From: Bradyrhizobium sp. JYMT SZCCT0180
GTDB taxonomy: Bacteria > Pseudomonadota > Alphaproteobacteria > Rhizobiales > Xanthobacteraceae
NCBI RefSeq assembly: GCF_018130165.1
Contig: NZ_JAFCLZ010000014.1
Location: 1 to 64,000, forward strand
DNA length: 64,000 nucleotides
Reading direction: 5' to 3'
Below are positions 50,771-58,798 of this stretch, in pieces (the stretch's first letter is position 1; each line of letters opens with the position of its first letter). A program made the position numbers and the translations under genes. Under the pieces are notes generated by a model, which saw only the letters and a program-made list of their open reading frames with translations, made no database searches and had not been told where the DNA came from.

Positions 50771-51997
50771 ATGGATTACAGCAAATTCTTCTCCGCCGCC
50801 CTCAACCGCCTGCATGACGAGCGGCGCTACCGGGTTTTCGCCGACCTCGAGCGGATCGCGGGCCGCTTCCCGCATGCGGTCTGGCACTCGCCGAAGGGCC
50901 AGCGCAACGTCGTGATCTGGTGCTCCAACGACTATCTCGGCATGGGCCAGCACCCGAAAGTGGTCGGCGCCATGGTCGAGACCGCGACCCGTGTCGGCAC
51001 CGGCGCCGGCGGCACCCGCAACATCGCCGGCACCCATCACCCGCTGGTGCAGCTCGAGGCCGAACTGGCCGACCTGCACGGCAAGGAAGCGTCACTGCTG
51101 TTCACCTCGGGCTACGTCTCGAACCAGACCGGCATCTCGACCATCGCCAAGCTGATTCCCAACGTCCTGATCCTGTCGGACGCCCTCAACCACAATTCGA
51201 TGATCGAAGGCGTTCGCGAGTCGCGCTGCGAGCGTCAAATCTTCCGCCACAACGATGTCTCGCATCTGGAAGAACTGCTGATCGCTGCCGGCGACCGGCC
51301 TAAGCTGATCGCCTGCGAGAGCCTCTATTCGATGGACGGCGACGTTGCCCCGCTCGCAAAAATCTGCGATCTCGCCGAGAAATACGGCGCCATGACCTAT
51401 GTCGATGAAGTACACGCCGTCGGCATGTATGGTCCGCGCGGCGGCGGCATTGCCGAGCGCGACGGCGTCATGCACCGCATTGACGTGCTGGAAGGAACCC
51501 TCGCCAAGGCGTTTGGCTGCCTCGGCGGCTATATCGCCGGCAAGGCTGAGATCATCGACTGCGTGCGCTCCTATGCGGCGGGCTTCATCTTCACCACCGC
51601 GCTGCCGCCGGCGATCTGCTCGGCCGCGACGGCCGCGATCCGCCACCTGAAAACCTCGAACTGGGAGCGCGAACGCCACCAGGACCGCGCCGCCCGCGTC
51701 AAGGCGATCCTGAACGCCGCGGGCCTGCCCGTGATGTCGAGCGAGACCCACATCGTGCCGCTGTTCGTCGGCGACCCCGAGAACTGCAAGAAGGCCTCCG
51801 ACATCCTGCTCGAAGAGCACGGCATCTACATCCAGCCGATCAACTATCCGACCGTCGCCAAGGGAACCGAGCGCCTCCGGATCACGCCCTCGCCCTACCA
51901 TGATGACGGCCTGATCGATCACCTGGCCGAAGCGCTGCTGCAGGTCTGGGAGCGCCTCGGCCTGCCGCTGAAGCAGAAATCGCTGGCGGCCGAGTAG
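50771..51997 (+). CDS. hemA: 5-aminolevulinate synthase, 408 aa
   Basis: Condenses glycine with succinyl-CoA to give 5-aminolevulinate, the first step of haem synthesis in alphaproteobacteria. MDYSKFFSAALNRLHDERRY is the typical start (ATG 50771; the GTG one codon earlier is less likely). CSNDYLGMGQHPKV, GTGAGGTRNIAGTHHPLVQL and DEVHAVGMYGPRGGG are diagnostic, and the PLP lysine lies in EGTLAKAFGCLGGY. Full length. Controlled by the FNR/FixK box upstream. Confidence 0.97.
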   Translation: MDYSKFFSAALNRLHDERRYRVFADLERIAGRFPHAVWHSPKGQRNVVIWCSNDYLGMGQHPKVVGAMVETATRVGTGAGGTRNIAGTHHPLVQLEAELADLHGKEASLLFTSGYVSNQTGISTIAKLIPNVLILSDALNHNSMIEGVRESRCERQIFRHNDVSHLEELLIAAGDRPKLIACESLYSMDGDVAPLAKICDLAEKYGAMTYVDEVHAVGMYGPRGGGIAERDGVMHRIDVLEGTLAKAFGCLGGYIAGKAEIIDCVRSYAAGFIFTTALPPAICSAATAAIRHLKTSNWERERHQDRAARVKAILNAAGLPVMSSETHIVPLFVGDPENCKKASDILLEEHGIYIQPINYPTVAKGTERLRITPSPYHDDGLIDHLAEALLQVWERLGLPLKQKSLAAE

Positions 51998-52123
51998 AGT
52001 AACCCTACTACGAACTCCCGGAAATCGGGCCGGTAGCGCGATGCGCTGCCGGCTCAATGCGTTTATACTGTCAGTTCCGGTCCGGCGCGGCCGAACAGAG
52101 GCCGGGAAGGGAGACAGGCAGCA

Positions 52124-55100
52124 ATGCTGCACGACTGGGGCGTGATCGCCGCCGCATTCGCGTATATCGGACTGCTGTTCTTCGTCGCCAGCTATGGCGA
52201 CCGCCTGTCGCCGAGCCAACGCGGCCGCGCCAGCATGATGATCTATCCGCTGTCGCTGGCGATCTACTGCACCTCCTGGACCTTCTTCGGCTCGGTCGGC
52301 TTCGCCAGCCGCACCAGCGTCGATTTCCTCGCGATCTATGTCGGCCCGATCCTGATGATCGGACTGTGCACGCCGCTGCTGCGCCGCGTGATCCAGCTGG
52401 CCAAATCGCAGAACATCACCTCGATCGCCGACTTTATCGCCGCCCGTTACGGCAAGAGCCAGGCGGTCGCCGCGACCGTGGCGGTCATCGCGATTGTCGG
52501 ATCGGTCCCCTATATCGCGCTGCAGCTCAAGGCGATGTCGTCGTCGCTGGAAACGATCCTGAGCGAGGACAAGCTGTTCTCCTCGATTCCGCTGATCGGC
52601 GACATCGCGCTGGTGGTGACGCTGGCGATGGCCGTTTTCGCCGTGCTGTTCGGCACCCGCCAGACCGACGCCACCGAGCACCAGCACGGGTTGATGCTGG
52701 CGGTCGCCACCGAGTCCATCGTCAAGCTGGTGGCGTTTCTCGCCGCCGGCCTCTTCGTCACCTTCTGGATGTTCTCGCCGGTCGAACTGATCGAACGCGC
52801 AATGAAGACACCGGAAGCAATGCGCGCGATCAACTACACGCCTTCGATCGGCAATTTCCTGACCATGACGCTGCTGTCGTTCTGCGCGATCATGCTGTTG
52901 CCACGACAGTTTCACGTCAGCGTGGTCGAGAATTCCAGCATCGACGAGGTCAATCGTGCACGCTGGCTGTTTCCGCTCTACCTGGTCGCCATCAATCTGT
53001 TCGTGATCCCGATCGCCATCGCCGGCCTCGTCACCTTCCCGTTCGGCGCCGTCGACAGCGACATGTACGTGCTGGCGCTGCCGATCGAGGGAAACGCTCC
53101 CTTGCTCAGCATCATCGTCTTTGTCGGCGGCCTGTCGGCCGCGACCGCGATGGTGATCGTGGAATGCGTGGCACTTTCGATCATGGTTTCGAACGACATC
53201 GTGTTGCCGCTGGTGTTGCAGCGGAGCCCGCGGGCGCGCCCGGGCCGGCAGGATTTCGGCGACTTCCTGCTCAAGGTGCGGCGCTTTGCGATCTTCGCCA
53301 TCATGGTGATGGCCTATTTCTACTACCGCGCGCTCGGCAGCACCCAACTGGCCGCGATCGGGCTGCTGTCGTTCGCCGCCCTCGCCCAGCTCGCGCCGGC
53401 GTTCTTCGGCGGCCTGTTCTGGCGGCAGGGCACCGCGCGCGGCGCCATGGGCGGCATGCTGGCCGGCGTCGCCGTGTGGATCTACACGCTGTTCGTGCCG
53501 AGCTTCCTCGAAACCACCACGGCGGGGCTGCAATTCCTGCAGCACGGGCCATTCGGCATCGAGGCGCTTCGTCCGCGGGCGCTGTTCGGCGCTGATCTGC
53601 CGCCGCTGATGCATGGCGTGCTGTGGTCGCTCGGGCTCAACATCCTGACCTATGTCGTGATGTCGCTGGCGCGCCAGCCGTCGTCGATCGAACGGTTGCA
53701 GGCCGACCTGTTCGTGCCGAGCACGCTGACGCCAATTACACCGACCTTCCGGCGCTGGCGCACCACGGTCACGGTGCAGGATATCCAGAGCACGGTCGCG
53801 CAATATCTCGGCCCCGACCGCGCCCGCCAGGCGTTCGAGACCTTTACCGCCGGCCATCCCGGTCATCTCGATCCGGCCGCGCCCGCCGATTTCGAACTGC
53901 TGCAGCATGCCGAGCGCCTGATCGCGTCCTCGATCGGCGCGGCCTCCTCGCGCCTTGTGATGTCGCTGCTGCTGCGCAAGCGCACCGTCTCCGCCAAGGC
54001 GGCGCTGAAACTGCTCGACGATTCACACGCCGCGCTGCATTTCAACCGCGAGATCCTGCAGACCGCGCTGAACCATGTGCGCCAGGGAATTGCGGTATTC
54101 GACGCCGATCTGCAGCTGATCTGTTCGAACGCGCAGTTTGGCGAAATCCTGGCGCTGCCGCCGCATCTGGTCCAGCTCGGGATTCCCTTGCAGGAAATCC
54201 TCGAATTCATGGACGCCGTCAGCCCGCCCGGCTCCGGCAACAGCGACGCCCTGCTGGCGCTGCGGCTGAAAGCCTACACCACCGAGGGCGAGCCCTATCT
54301 GGAACGCCTGCCCGACCGGCACATGGTGATCGAGGTCCGCTCCAACCGGATGCCGGGCGGCGGGCTCGTGATCACCTTCTCGGACGTCACGCCGAGCTTC
54401 GAGGCGGCGGAAGCGCTGGAGCGCGCCAATGCGACGCTGGAAAAGCGGGTGCGGGACCGCACCGAGGAACTCACCCGGCTGAATTCCGAACTGGCGCTGG
54501 CCAAGAGCACCGCTGAGGACGCCAACATCTCGAAGACGCGGTTTCTCGCGGCCGCCAGCCACGACATCCTGCAGCCGCTGAACGCGGCGCGGCTTTATGT
54601 CACGAGCCTGGTCGAGCGCCAGAGCGGCGGCGAGGATTCGCGCCTGGTCGAGAACATCGACGACTCGCTGGAGGCGATCGAGGAAATCCTCGGCGCGCTG
54701 CTGGACATCTCGCGGCTCGACGCCGGCGCGATGACCACCTCGATCACCAGCTTCAAGATGGCCGACCTGATGCGGTCGCTGGAAATCGAATTCGCCCCAA
54801 TCGCCCGCGCCAAGGGGCTGAAGCTGAGCTTCGTGCCGTGCTCGCTGCCGGTCGAATCCGACCGCGCGCTGCTGCGCCGGCTGCTGCAGAACTTCATCTC
54901 TAACGCCATCAAATACACCCCGCGCGGCCGCGTGCTGGTCGGCTGCCGCCGCCGCGGGCAAACCCTGCAGATCGGCATCTATGATACCGGCGTCGGGATT
55001 CCCGTGCAGAAGCGCGGCGAGATCTTCAAGGAGTTCCACCGTCTCGAACAGGGCGCGCGGATCGCGCGCGGGCTCGGTCTCGGGCTCTCGATCGTCGAGC

Positions 55101-55633
55101 GGCTGGCGCGCGTGCTGAACCACGGCATCGCGCTATCAGCCAATGCCGGCGGCGGCTCGGTGTTCTCGGTGACGGTGCCGGTCGCCAAGGCGGTCAACTA
55201 TACCGCCGCGGTCACCAGCGCGACGCCGCTCTCGAAGACGCCGATGAGCGGCGCCTTGATCGTCTGCATCGAAAACGATCCGGCGATCCTCGATGGCATG
55301 AAGACGCTGCTCACGGCATGGGACGCCGAGGTGATCGCGGTAGCCGACCCCGAGGCTGCGATCGCCGCGATCGAGACGTCAGGCGGAAGCGTCACCGGCC
55401 TTCTGGTCGACTATCACCTCGATCGCGGCAACGGCGTCGCCGCGATCCGCGAGATCCGCCGCCGTTTCGGCGAGAACACGCCGGCCATCCTGATCACGGC
55501 GGACCGCAGTCCGAATGTGCGGGCGGCCGCGCGCGAGGAAAATATCGCGGTGCTGAACAAGCCGGTCAAACCGGCATCGCTGCGGGCGCTGCTCGGCCAG
55601 TGGCGCGCCCAGCAACTGGTCGCGGCGGAGTAG
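52124..55633 (+). CDS. Hybrid histidine kinase with SSS-transporter sensor domain (CrbS-like), 1169 aa
   Basis: Residues ~1-500 are a sodium:solute-symporter-like domain with about 12-13 helices (YPLSLAIYCTSWTFFGSVG, SQNITSIADFIAARYGKSQ). A PAS-like domain (ILQTALNHVRQGIAVFDADL, about 640-760) and coiled coil (LEKRVRDRTEELTRLNSEL) follow, then a HisKA with His813 in AASHDILQPLNA, an HATPase (SNAIKYTPRGRVLVGC, YDTGVGIP, GLGLGLSIVERLA), and a C-terminal receiver with Asp1096 in GLLVDYHLD. The architecture matches CrbS/MxtR kinases, which control acetate use. A LuxR-type regulator and an ActP-type symporter lie downstream. Confidence 0.9.
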   Translation: MLHDWGVIAAAFAYIGLLFFVASYGDRLSPSQRGRASMMIYPLSLAIYCTSWTFFGSVGFASRTSVDFLAIYVGPILMIGLCTPLLRRVIQLAKSQNITSIADFIAARYGKSQAVAATVAVIAIVGSVPYIALQLKAMSSSLETILSEDKLFSSIPLIGDIALVVTLAMAVFAVLFGTRQTDATEHQHGLMLAVATESIVKLVAFLAAGLFVTFWMFSPVELIERAMKTPEAMRAINYTPSIGNFLTMTLLSFCAIMLLPRQFHVSVVENSSIDEVNRARWLFPLYLVAINLFVIPIAIAGLVTFPFGAVDSDMYVLALPIEGNAPLLSIIVFVGGLSAATAMVIVECVALSIMVSNDIVLPLVLQRSPRARPGRQDFGDFLLKVRRFAIFAIMVMAYFYYRALGSTQLAAIGLLSFAALAQLAPAFFGGLFWRQGTARGAMGGMLAGVAVWIYTLFVPSFLETTTAGLQFLQHGPFGIEALRPRALFGADLPPLMHGVLWSLGLNILTYVVMSLARQPSSIERLQADLFVPSTLTPITPTFRRWRTTVTVQDIQSTVAQYLGPDRARQAFETFTAGHPGHLDPAAPADFELLQHAERLIASSIGAASSRLVMSLLLRKRTVSAKAALKLLDDSHAALHFNREILQTALNHVRQGIAVFDADLQLICSNAQFGEILALPPHLVQLGIPLQEILEFMDAVSPPGSGNSDALLALRLKAYTTEGEPYLERLPDRHMVIEVRSNRMPGGGLVITFSDVTPSFEAAEALERANATLEKRVRDRTEELTRLNSELALAKSTAEDANISKTRFLAAASHDILQPLNAARLYVTSLVERQSGGEDSRLVENIDDSLEAIEEILGALLDISRLDAGAMTTSITSFKMADLMRSLEIEFAPIARAKGLKLSFVPCSLPVESDRALLRRLLQNFISNAIKYTPRGRVLVGCRRRGQTLQIGIYDTGVGIPVQKRGEIFKEFHRLEQGARIARGLGLGLSIVERLARVLNHGIALSANAGGGSVFSVTVPVAKAVNYTAAVTSATPLSKTPMSGALIVCIENDPAILDGMKTLLTAWDAEVIAVADPEAAIAAIETSGGSVTGLLVDYHLDRGNGVAAIREIRRRFGENTPAILITADRSPNVRAAAREENIAVLNKPVKPASLRALLGQWRAQQLVAAE

Positions 55634-55642
55634 TCGCGAGAC

Positions 55643-55930
55643 ATGTACTTGGAGTTTTGGGGCTTACCCAGGCTGCTCTTCGTGGTCCTTCTGGTGATGC
55701 TACCGGCCGGGCTGGCGTTCTGGCGGGGCCGGGCCCCTTGGAATTGGTGCTCGATGGCATTTGGGATTCTGTTGCTGCCGCTGTTGCTACTGGTCGGCAA
55801 CGTGCAGGGATTAACGAGAAGCGGCGTCGTCGTGGAGGGTTGGCTTGCGGTCCTGGCAGTCTGGCTGGTTTGTTGGGGCTTTGCCCTTGTCGCTATCTTC
55901 AGGAAGCGCTCTGTTACCGGCCCGTCCTAG
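55643..55930 (+). CDS. Small membrane protein, 95 aa
   Basis: Nine bases after the kinase stop. Three hydrophobic spans (LFVVLLVMLPAGLAFW, FGILLLPLLLLVGNV, WLAVLAVWLVCWGFALVAIF). No family recognised. The following 55 bp contain half of a GTAGGATGGG-type intergenic palindrome. Confidence 0.5.
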   Translation: MYLEFWGLPRLLFVVLLVMLPAGLAFWRGRAPWNWCSMAFGILLLPLLLLVGNVQGLTRSGVVVEGWLAVLAVWLVCWGFALVAIFRKRSVTGPS

Positions 55931-55986
55931 ACGAGATTGTAGGATGGGTATTGCTGCGCTCCACCCATCACAATCCGCTACCACCA

Positions 55987-56661
55987 TCACCAATTCATCG
56001 TCGCCCCGACCATCCGAGCCAATTCCGGATCGTCGAAGTTCGCGGCCGTCGTGACGGCGCCTGCCGCGACCATGTCCGCATGAGCAAGGCTCGTTCTTAT
56101 CCCGATCGTCGCAATACCTGCGGCCGCGGCGGATTGAATGCCGGAGCGGGAATCCTCGAATGCGATCGACAGGGCGGCTGAAGCGCCCGCCGCGCGCAGA
56201 CCTTCCAGATACGGCATCGGATGTGGTTTGCCGTGGGCAAGTTCATCGCCGATGACGAGCGCCTTGAACCGGTCCATGATCCCCAATCCGGAGAGCAGCA
56301 TCTCGGCATTCAGCCGAGGCGCGTTGGTCACCGCGACCATCGGGATGCCGGCGCGATCCGCGCGCGCAAGCAGCGCCATCAGGCCGGGCAATGGCTGGAC
56401 TTTCCCGGCAACGAGCTTGCGGAAGGTTGCCTCCTTCTCGCCGATGATCGCCGTCTGGCGCGTCGGTGGTTCCTCGGCGAGAAACCGCGCGCTGATCGAG
56501 GCGTTGGAGAAGCCCTGGAGCTCCTTGCTGAAGCGCGCGTGGTCGAAGGTGTGACCGCGGGGGCCGAGGATCTGATTGAACGCTTCCAGATGAAGCGCAT
56601 CGGTGTCGGCCAGCGTGCCGTCGATGTCGAACAGCAGCGCTTTCCCCGGTCCTGGCGGCAT
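55987..56661 (-). CDS. HAD-family phosphatase, beta-phosphoglucomutase/CbbY type, 224 aa
   Basis: LLFDIDGTLADTDALHLEAF holds the nucleophile (DxDGT) and the cap; VAVTNAPRLNAEMLL gives motif II, HGKPHPMPYLEGL the lysine and AFEDSRSGIQSAAAAG the final acidic motif. Subfamily I cap features are present. It probably hydrolyses a small phosphate ester such as a sugar phosphate or phosphoglycolate; substrate not determinable. Confidence 0.88.
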   Translation of the reverse strand: MPPGPGKALLFDIDGTLADTDALHLEAFNQILGPRGHTFDHARFSKELQGFSNASISARFLAEEPPTRQTAIIGEKEATFRKLVAGKVQPLPGLMALLARADRAGIPMVAVTNAPRLNAEMLLSGLGIMDRFKALVIGDELAHGKPHPMPYLEGLRAAGASAALSIAFEDSRSGIQSAAAAGIATIGIRTSLAHADMVAAGAVTTAANFDDPELARMVGATMNW

Positions 56662-56677
56662 TCGGATGTCTTTGCCG

Positions 56678-57352
56678 TTACGCCGTCGGCGTACCCTGGC
56701 GCCACTGGCCGCCGGAGATTTTCGCGGCTGCGATCACGGCCTGGGTGCGGCTTTCGACGCCGAGCTTCTGCAGGATCGCCGAGACATGCGCCTTGATGGT
56801 CGCTTCCGAGACGCCGAGTTCATAGGCGATCTGCTTGTTGAGCAGCCCCTCCGACAGCATCATCAGCACCCTCACCTGCTGCGGGGTCAGCGTCACCAGC
56901 CGGTCGCGCAGCCGGGTCATGTCCGGATCGACGGCGGCAGTCAGATCGATGTCCTGCGGAACCCAGACGTCGCCCTCCATCACCTTCATGATGGCGTCGC
57001 GCAGCGTCTCGACCCCGAAGCGCTTGGGAATGAAGCCGGAGGCGCCGAAATCGAGCGACCGCCGGATGGTGGCGCCATCGTCGCTGGCGGAAACAATCAC
57101 GACCGGAATCGCCGGATATTGCGCGCGCAGATAAATCAGGCCGGAGAAGCCCGAGATCCCCGGCATGGTCAGATCGAGCAGGATCAGATCGACGTCGGAG
57201 TCCCGTTCCAGCAGCGCCGTGAGATCGTCGAACGAGCCCGCCTCGCTGATCACGGCTGAGCTGACGACACTCGCGACCGCTTGCCGCAGGGCGTCGCGGA
57301 ACAGCGGATGGTCGTCGGCGATGACGAGATGGGTGCTGGTAGCGGCAGTCAT
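56678..57352 (-). CDS. LuxR/NarL-type response regulator (CrbR-like), 224 aa
   Basis: Receiver domain with acidic cluster VIADDHPLFRDAL, phosphorylation site in LILLDLTMPGISG (about residue 59), and ASGFIPKRFG. The C-terminal GerE-type HTH is LTPQQVRVLMMLSEGLLNKQ, then IAYELGVSEATIKAHVSAIL. Size and type match CrbR, the partner of CrbS-type kinases. A hypothetical gene and the DUF4212/symporter pair follow, as around crbR in Vibrio. Confidence 0.88.
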   Translation of the reverse strand: MTAATSTHLVIADDHPLFRDALRQAVASVVSSAVISEAGSFDDLTALLERDSDVDLILLDLTMPGISGFSGLIYLRAQYPAIPVVIVSASDDGATIRRSLDFGASGFIPKRFGVETLRDAIMKVMEGDVWVPQDIDLTAAVDPDMTRLRDRLVTLTPQQVRVLMMLSEGLLNKQIAYELGVSEATIKAHVSAILQKLGVESRTQAVIAAAKISGGQWRQGTPTA

Positions 57353-57591
57353 TTACTTCTTGCGAAAAGCGTTGCGGCAAGCTGGCGACCGTTTTCTGTA
57401 GGCCTGCCAAGCGGTTTTGCAATTGTCCCCTGCCCGGCGGCTTCATGCAAGCGCGCAATACCGGCACGCCGCAAAGCGGTTAATCTTCCAATTTGTGCAT
57501 CGCAACAAGGCTTCCGGCTCGGGCGCACATCAAACGCGGAACAGGAGATCGCGGGTCAGGTCATCGACGTTTGCGACGGCACCTGGTCGGC

Positions 57592-58212
57592 CTATGCCGC
57601 GGCCCCCACGATCAGTGCCCGTTCCAGGGCGGCCCTGTCCATCCGCGCAATCAATTCGTCATGGATGTTGCAAAGGCTGACACGGAGGTAATTGCGCGTC
57701 GTCTGGAAATCCCGTCCGCGCAGCTTTTCGTGGATCGGCATCATCGAGAAATAGCTTTCCGCCAGCGGTTCGGGAATGTCCATCACGCGCTTCGGCGCAT
57801 AGCCGCCGACCAGATCGAGACGATGCGCGAGTTCGCGCCGCGCTTCGAGCCAGGCTTCTTCGCCGATCGACGGAGGAACCGGATAGCGGTCAAAAACCGA
57901 AAGAACCACAAGCGTCAATTGGTCGAGGATGGCCCGGCGCTGGGTCCCAGCCTGAGCAGCCAGCACCCCCTCGATCATTTCGCCCACCATCGCAAGACCC
58001 AGCGGAAAGGCTTTCCAGCGCGCGCGCTCGACGGATTGCGCAAATCCCTCTTCGGCGAATAACACCTTGGCGTAGTGACCTGCACGGGCGCGCGAGTATT
58101 CGTAGATGCCCTTTTGTACGATGAAAGCCGATTGCGCATCGATGAATTCCGCAAGCGCGTCCGGGTCGCGAATCGGCGGACGGGGGCGAAACAGTTTTTC
58201 GAACAGCTTCAT
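57592..58212 (-). CDS. Conserved hypothetical protein, 206 aa
   Basis: MKLFEKLFRPRPPIRDPDA, IDAQSAFIVQKGIYEYSRARA and YAKVLFAEEGFAQSVERARW with FPLGLAMVGEMIEGVL indicate an all-helical soluble protein. Similar proteins are found beside response regulators and DUF4212/symporter genes in alphaproteobacteria; function unknown. Lies between the CrbR-like gene and the symporter pair, divergent from the latter. Confidence 0.7.
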   Translation of the reverse strand: MKLFEKLFRPRPPIRDPDALAEFIDAQSAFIVQKGIYEYSRARAGHYAKVLFAEEGFAQSVERARWKAFPLGLAMVGEMIEGVLAAQAGTQRRAILDQLTLVVLSVFDRYPVPPSIGEEAWLEARRELAHRLDLVGGYAPKRVMDIPEPLAESYFSMMPIHEKLRGRDFQTTRNYLRVSLCNIHDELIARMDRAALERALIVGAAA

Positions 58213-58505
58213 CGCGGTCTCATCCAGCCCGATCGGCCCAGGCTGCTTCGTCAGCTTACCCCATCTGGTTCACGACAAGTCCAATGTTCTCAGCGCATCG
58301 CTGTTAGCAGTTGCAACAATTTCACACCCGCCGAAAGTATAATGAAGACCTGACCGGTCGTAGTGTTAGCGTCAGACGACTCCAAACTGGCACAAGACCG
58401 GTTGAATAAGCGGCAAGGGGGGCGCCGCACTGAAGGGATTTGCATTCCCCTCGATCATTTATCCGGTGCATTGATGCGCCGGTGCTTTGGGGAGGATTTG
58501 CAACG

Positions 58506-58784
58506 ATGCCTGACTCTGCAAGCATGAAAGAGAGAGAAGAAGCGCACTGGGCGAAGACCTCGCGTCTGATGTTCACGCATCTCGGGGTCTGGTTCTTCTT
58601 CGGCTTCGTCATCCACATGTTCGTGGTCCCGCTCAACAAGATCACCATTCCGATCCTCAACTTCCCGCTCGGTTTCTATATGGCCGCGCAGGGCTCGCTC
58701 ATCGTGTTCGTTGTCATGCTGTTCGTGTTCGCGAAACAGCAGGACAAGATTGACCGCGAGTTCGGCTTTGCCGAGGAAGATTGA
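58506..58784 (+). CDS. DUF4212 sodium/solute symporter small subunit, 92 aa
   Basis: MPDSASMKEREEAHWAKTS precedes two membrane helices: FTHLGVWFFFGFVIHMFVVPL and GFYMAAQGSLIVFVVMLFVF. This is the regular form of the small partner (TIGR03647/DUF4212) always encoded before VC_2705-type symporters. ATG at 58506 chosen over longer frames lacking conservation. 14 bp before the symporter start. Confidence 0.9.
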   Translation: MPDSASMKEREEAHWAKTSRLMFTHLGVWFFFGFVIHMFVVPLNKITIPILNFPLGFYMAAQGSLIVFVVMLFVFAKQQDKIDREFGFAEED

Positions 58785-58798
58785 GGGAGGAAGAGACC

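Noticed and set aside
51092..53908. A 938-codon open frame on the minus strand
   Set aside because: It is antisense to hemA and the kinase gene; composition is Arg/Gln/His/Asp-rich as expected of a shadow frame in GC-rich DNA, with no domain.
58380..58410. Sigma-54 promoter (TGGCAC...TTGA) before the DUF4212 gene
   Set aside because: Spacing between the two elements is 8 instead of 5 bases and GC of the -12 element is missing.
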